Assembly: GCA_015680685.1 (NCBI GenBank)
Contig: MNCI01034697.1
Span: 282,759-346,758, forward strand
Direction: 5' to 3'
Source of the DNA: Gnetum montanum
Taxonomy: Eukaryota; Streptophyta; Gnetopsida; Gnetales; Gnetaceae
DNA length: 64,000 nt
A program made the translations under genes and the position numbers. Below the pieces are notes generated by a model. That model was not told the DNA's origin, did no database searches, and saw only the letters and a list, made by a program, of their open reading frames with translations. Shown one piece after another: positions 59,300-64,000 of the stretch (position 1 is the stretch's first letter; each line of letters opens with the position of its first letter).

Positions 59300-60960
59300 A
59301 TGGCCCCAAAGCATGGACAAAAAGAAGGTCCCTCTCAAGGTGCATTTAAGCAACCTAGGAGAGGTAAAGGTTAGGTGCTTGCCGAATAATACACAGAGTA
59401 GGAGGAGCAATCGTTCAGTATCCATCAAGAAGGCCCTGCCACTATACAATCAAGATAGACAAAAGGAGGAGCTACTGCAACACCTAAACCAAGACAACGC
59501 CTCACGTTGCCCCCGAAATGTGTCCAGGCCATCCGTGAAAGGTCCACATCAGCTACAATGATCGTGGAATTGAACTTCAGACCTTTCATGGAATTTTCTC
59601 CTGAGGCTGTTAGGGACCACCTCAAAGGGTCCCCATTATGGCCTATCCTCTCTGAAAGTGGTGCCTGGTACTTAGGAGAAACATACCAATTCTGGCACAA
59701 TAAAGAAGAAGGAACCACAGTTGACATTTATGGTGTGTCTGTTGATTTTTCCATCAAAGCCATTTCGAAAGTGTTAAACCTTACGAACATAGGGCCAAAG
59801 GTTACTCGTCTATCTACTCGCTCTGTTGTTGATGCACAATAGGTTTGGTTAGACAGGGCGTACGGCAAGGAAGATAAGGCCTATGGAGAGTTGACATTGG
59901 AAGAGAAGATATACTTTAAAATTGGAACTTATCACATATTTCCCACAAAAGGATTAAACAAAATTTTAACATATGTGGGAAGAGGAAGTGTGATACTGAT
60001 GGGAAAGGTTAATGCTAACCTGCCTCATCTATATTTCATGGAGATCTTAAGGCGATTTGAAGAACGCAAGACAAGGAAGTTTGCGTTGCCTTTTCCTTGT
60101 CTCATCAAGAAGTTGTGCAAGTGTGCTGGTATTCGAGGATACACCAATGATGTCCTCCGAAGAGCCCAAAATGCTTCGTACGTTGTACTGTTGAAACTAC
60201 CAGCTGCAAGGAAAAGTGCTGGTGAGACGTTGGGACCAGAACAAGAGCAAGAATAGACAGTGGGGCCCACTGAAACTCAACTTGTAGGGCCCAGCTAGCT
60301 TCCAAGCATGGGACCCAGTTAACAATAAGAAGCAGGGCCTAGCACAAGCCAACAAGATCAACCACTGCCACCACCACAGGATTATCGATCGTCAATGAGC
60401 CATCTCAGGGTCACTAAGATGGTCAGTTGGGGAAGTCATGATGATGCAAATCTCTTCCACATCATCAACAATACCGTATGGCCCACTATCTCTATAGATC
60501 ACACACAAGATGAGGTGTCCATTCAAACAAGAGAAGGGGAGAGTTATTGGTCACAACAGATTCCAGGGAACACTACATCCTTTTAGGTGTAATTAGAGAC
60601 TAGTAAAGTGGCCACAATGGTGGTCATGCAACACCAGGATGCAACGAGAGCCGCAGAGGTGGCCATGGACCACATCAAGGAATCTTTTAACATCTTTGTT
60701 ATGCCAACAACAGATTTCACAGGAGCATGGGATGCTCAAACTCTAGCTAGTCCCTCAATGACTCCTACAGAACATGTCTGCCTCCAACACTACTGCCATG
60801 TTGCCTGCAGCATTACAAATTTAACTGAAGAGGAAGTATGCCTACATTTGTTTAGGTTATTGATTACTTGGGAATTTGAAATCGACTTTTGCTGGTAATT
60901 CTAATAACCATATCATGCAAATTTTTTTTATTACCTGCCAATCTTGTTGTGCCTGCAGCA
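59300..60960 (+). pseudogene. Extra ORF copy, best preserved member of the family
   Basis: The start ATG at 59300 follows directly on TGTGATTGTAG, parallel to E1. The N-terminus MAPKHGQKEGPSQG is basic. The main domain (about 59.50-60.20 kb) is nearly open: NFRPFMEFSPEAVRDHL, SESGAWYLGETYQFWHN, VDIYGVSVDFSIKAISKVL, LTLEEKIYFKIGTYHIFP and FALPFPCLIKKLCKCAGI. A Gly-Pro-Ser/Gln linker follows (60.24-60.38 kb), then a segment with HDDANLFHIINN and ATRAAEVAMDHIKESFN. A short intron with GTAATTCT..CCTGCAG (about 60894-60958) is possible. The pattern VDFSxxAIxxxL recalls plant transposon-associated domains. I know no function for it. There are only a few stops (for example at 59840), with one shift near 59.5 kb. 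Confidence 0.6.
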
Positions 60961-60999
60961 GCAACTCGCTGTCATTGACACACCTGCTACCATGATCCA

Positions 61000-62450
61000 C
61001 CACAGCAGCAACCCTTATCCAAGGCTTTGGCCACCAACCAACAATGCAGCCACTGCTAGGAAAACCTGTGTGTAGTCACCACAGCTGCAACTGCTTCAAC
61101 CGTATATCCCTTCATCATGCTCTCGTTATTTCCTCGTGTGGCTGCTCACCACTTTTCCTTGCCAACGTCACCTCCTCAAGTGCTTCCTCAACGCATCTCT
61201 CTTCCATGCTACATCGCCATAATTCCTGCCCATTTCTGCCCTTCTGCGTTGCTCTTCATGCCTGCATTCTTGCATTTTGTGCCTCCATCCTCTATACCGT
61301 GTGCCACACATCCAAGCCATAGAAATTTTTATTTTTGTGTTTTTTTAAAAAATAATATGTACATAATAAAAGACATATATATATACACACATGTATAAGT
61401 AAATAAAGATATGTTTTTATTTATTTGTTTATTATTAAGTCTTGATACTCTCAATTTTTCTTTTATTGATGAAGAGTTGTTAGACTTTGAGAAAACAAGA
61501 AAATCAAAATCACTAAAGACAAATCTTTACACCACCACACTTGCCTTACTGCACTTACCAAAAGAGATTATGCATGGTAACCATGTGGGTAGACACATGT
61601 CTAGTTACTCTTCTAAGAAATACTTCCTCTTCTTTCCAAAATGTCTAGTTACTTTTCTAAGGGCCACTTCCTCTTCTTCTCAAAAGAGAAAGAGAGGTAG
61701 AAGGAAGCTCTATTAAAGGCCTTAGGCAACAAAATATCATCAAGGAGCAACAGCACAAGGCCTCTTCTTCCTTTCTTCCTCCCATCTCCTCCCAATATCA
61801 TCAATAATCAACACAAGGCTTTTTATTCCTTTCTTTCTCCCATCTCCTCCCAATATCATCTTTTTGTCTTTCTCTTCTTACACCCCATTATCCCACCACA
61901 CCCTAAACCTTACCTTGTTGGTACCTCAAATTAGCTCTAGCAACAAACCATTAAAATCAAACTGTGTAGTGTAGGATTTATAAAAAGCTTTTCCTTGTGT
62001 TCCACCATGAAAAAGACTAAAAGAAATGTTGGGGGCAACATCCCAACTTGGAAAGAGGCAACTATTGCTCACCTACAAGAGCTTGAGGGACAAACCAAGT
62101 ACGGACCAAGTAACTGACTCAAGCCATCCAATCTTATCATGACTACCTCCAAGCAAAGATGCAAAACCACCAAAGCTGATGGATTAGCAAATAGTCTACT
62201 TAATTCACATTTCTGTACCCCACCTTTGATCTCTCTTGATGTTTATTCATGTTGGATTTATGGATTTATGTAATTAAGTTTTAATCTTTGTTGCTCTAAT
62301 TTAATAAATGTATATTTCATCTTTAGTATTTTCACTTTGCTTTTTAAGTCCTATTAGAATTCATCTTTTGCTTTTTAAATCCTATTAGAATTATTCTCCA
62401 ACTATTCAAGCAATACCCTTGCAAAATCAAGCACTTAAGGGGTGTCATGG
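61000..62450. other. Unassigned stretch with short tandem duplications
   Basis: Open stretches at 61044-61398 (plus) look like chance. Tandem pairs occur at about 61600 and 61644 (period 44), 61754 and 61812 (period 58) and 62339 and 62370 (period 31). No domain recognised. Confidence 0.4.
61754..61870 (+). repeat. Tandem duplication, period 58
   Basis: Two units beginning CACAAGGC and ending CCCAATATCATC, with a few differences. Confidence 0.7.
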
Positions 62451-63336
62451 GTTAGTTTGACTCACAGCCCAAAATTATCATCTTGACGGTGACTTCATGT
62501 AGAAAGCTTGCTAAAAATATTGTATTTGATTGTACATAAGTTTTAATTTTGAACGCTTCTTTCGAAACAGTCGAAGACAAAACCTTGTTAACTTGTATCC
62601 ATATGGCTAAAATGTTCTGTTCCTGTAAATCTGTGGTTCATTGCCAATGCGGATGATAACACGGAAAATGCAAAATCGCCAATAGAAAAATGGTGACTTA
62701 TTCTTCTTACACGGATGCCGATTAAAAGTACTCAAAACATTTAAGTGACTCTCTCTATATGGATCGAGATTCTTAAAGAACCTCTTCACCCTGTTTTTCG
62801 GACCAGCTCAAGTAACGCTCATCATTTTTCAGATCAGGTCAAGTAACGCTCACCCAAATCATATTTCCCTATGTCGGTCCGTCTCCTTTCCACACCAGGT
62901 CTACCATGGGCAAGACAGTAACTCGACCTTCATTATGATAAATAGCCAGGTCAAAGGCAACTCCCACTCCCACAAAGTAATAGTCATGTAATTAAGTTTC
63001 AACGCATTTATTTAATTTTCAATGATTTGACTCAACCCATTTAGTAGTTCTGTGTCATGGAAAGATACGTCGCACGCATTCTCCCCATGCCTTATAAAAA
63101 TCGCATACCGCCATGGATCTGAGAATGCCACGATTATTTGGACAGCCATAAATGTCTTCCGTGATTCCATAACCGCCCTCCCTCTTTCGGCACAAATGAC
63201 AAAAAAGACCAACCTGTCCTGAGTAACACAACAATCAACCTTTACATTCAGTCGGAAAGTGCAAACTCTTAAATTATGAATACTAGTGTCCGGTTTTATT
63301 GCAACCTCTTGTGAATGTTCCACACAAGATTCAGAA

Positions 63337-63648
63337 ATGGCTGCCGGACAACTTATAGCAAGACCACTCCTTCGCAATACAAACCAAAAAAAGGGATCGT
63401 ATTGTCCTTTCAAAATCGGGAATCGGGAATCAAATTTACAATCTAACAATGTGCCACCTGAAAATCCTGTTCCCTAGTTTTCACTCCAAGCAACCGGTGA
63501 AAAGGCGGAAAGGCATTTTTGCGCTGTGCTGGACCAACACAATTCCTGTTTCGCACCTCAATCGTCTATACTGTGCAGGAGCATTCTTCCCTCAAAACAA
63601 TCCATACGCATATCTGCTGCAGAAATCAGCATCCATGTCTACGGTAAA
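63337..63648 (+). other. Candidate first exon with a transit-peptide-like start
   Basis: ATG at 63337 opens MAAGQLIARPLLRNTNQ, basic and rich in Ala, Arg and Asn, as in plastid or mitochondrial targeting peptides. The frame has a TAG at 63475-63477 and then stays open to 63816. CTACG|GTAAATTG near 63648 could be a donor. The stop may be a real end, part of an intron or a mutation. The opposite strand is also open (63012-63449), so the coding strand is not settled. Confidence 0.2.
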
Positions 63649-63911
63649 TTGAGATGTTCACATCTACAGTGGGGAGTTGACCAGAGACGAGAAGGAATTG
63701 ACTGCTCGTTTAGCTGCCGTAACCTTGCTCACAAGAACCTTCCATTTAATTTCATCTTTTTTGGTTTTCTGTTGCATCTTTTCCTTGAAATGTCTGCAAA
63801 ATTTCCGGAGGTTTGAAGCAATTATTAACATGTCAAAGACGACACAAACGATTGTACCAGTGAAAACGCTATCAGACAAATCAAACACAGGAATTAGAAA
63901 TCAGATCGTAC

Positions 63912-64000
63912 CTGCAGAGAGGAACCTTGCAAGCATCTGGTTTTGAGCACATCCTCGAATGCAGTTCCAGTAGCTGCCACATCCTTCTGCAATGGACACA
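63912..64000 (-). other. Candidate exon running off the window edge
   Basis: On the minus strand the frame [18 protein letters not shown] is open from the window edge to a good donor CTGCAG|GTACGATC (intron side at 63911). The phrase is only faintly reminiscent of the lead-in of some DEAD-box helicases. I would not name it. Confidence 0.2.

Larger units (their letters stand above)
62450..64000. other. CpG-richer, possibly gene-proximal sequence
   Basis: Unlike the rest of the window this end has many CpGs, mixed base composition and no retroelement motif. Candidate exons on both strands are listed separately. A short duplicated phrase (CAGGTCAAGTAACGCTCA-like) occurs near 62.81 and 62.84 kb. 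Confidence 0.4.

Noticed and set aside
61044-61398. Cys/Ser/His-rich small proteins
   Set aside because: Overlapping frames in a C/T-rich stretch with no domain, no conserved start context and no match to the neighbouring ORF family.
63912-64000. DEAD-box helicase exon
   Set aside because: Only about ten residues look similar and the following residues diverge. Too weak to name.

Overview
The window looks like nuclear DNA from a seed plant with a very large, repeat-dominated genome. A gymnosperm is plausible, but nothing here proves it. Almost the whole window is old, nested LTR retrotransposon sequence. Reading frames are short and broken, mostly by CAG/CAA/CGA/TGG-to-stop changes, and CpG is scarce, as expected for long-methylated repeats. 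I found no complete host gene, tRNA, rRNA or CRISPR array. Two N runs interrupt the sequence (26411-26935 and 59036-59066). All identities and domain calls were made by eye.

Layout. (1) 1-1431 plus 14732-27154 is an old minus-strand Tat-like Ty3/gypsy element (called X). It keeps gag and traces of protease, and carries an opposite-strand, intron-containing ORF at 16370-19790. (2) Element E1 (1432-14731, minus) is inserted in X. It is an Athila-like Ty3/gypsy element with both LTRs, tRNA-Asp-type primer site, gag, protease, RT, RNase H, integrase and an extra 3' ORF. (3) E2 (27155-38704, minus) is a relative with gag, protease and the extra ORF but no visible RT or integrase. A probable solo LTR (28629-30710) splits its extra ORF. 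(4) E3 (40720-45825, minus) is a near-complete Ty1/copia element set in unassigned AT-rich sequence. (5) E4 (47192 onward, plus) is an Athila-like element that has lost RNase H. (6) LTR B (54478-55341) begins E5 (plus), which keeps gag but jumps straight to the post-integrase spacer. It is followed by a third LTR start (58864) and a gap. (7) 59300-60960 (plus) is another copy of the extra ORF. (8) 61000-62450 is unassigned with short tandem duplications. 62450-64000 has more CpG and looks like low-copy, possibly gene-proximal DNA.

How the parts relate. E1, E2, E4 and E5 share one gag family, with a CX2CX3HX4C-type knuckle visible in E1, E4 and E5. E1, E4 and E5 also share a post-integrase spacer. 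E1, E2 and the 59.3-kb locus share an uncharacterised extra ORF; two of its copies begin with an ATG directly behind a splice-acceptor-like AG. The most interesting signals are this ORF family, the antisense spliced ORF in X, the repeated loss of RT/integrase while gag and the extra ORFs survive, and the family-specific short repeat arrays just upstream of LTR TATA boxes (notably a 14-bp GATATC array).
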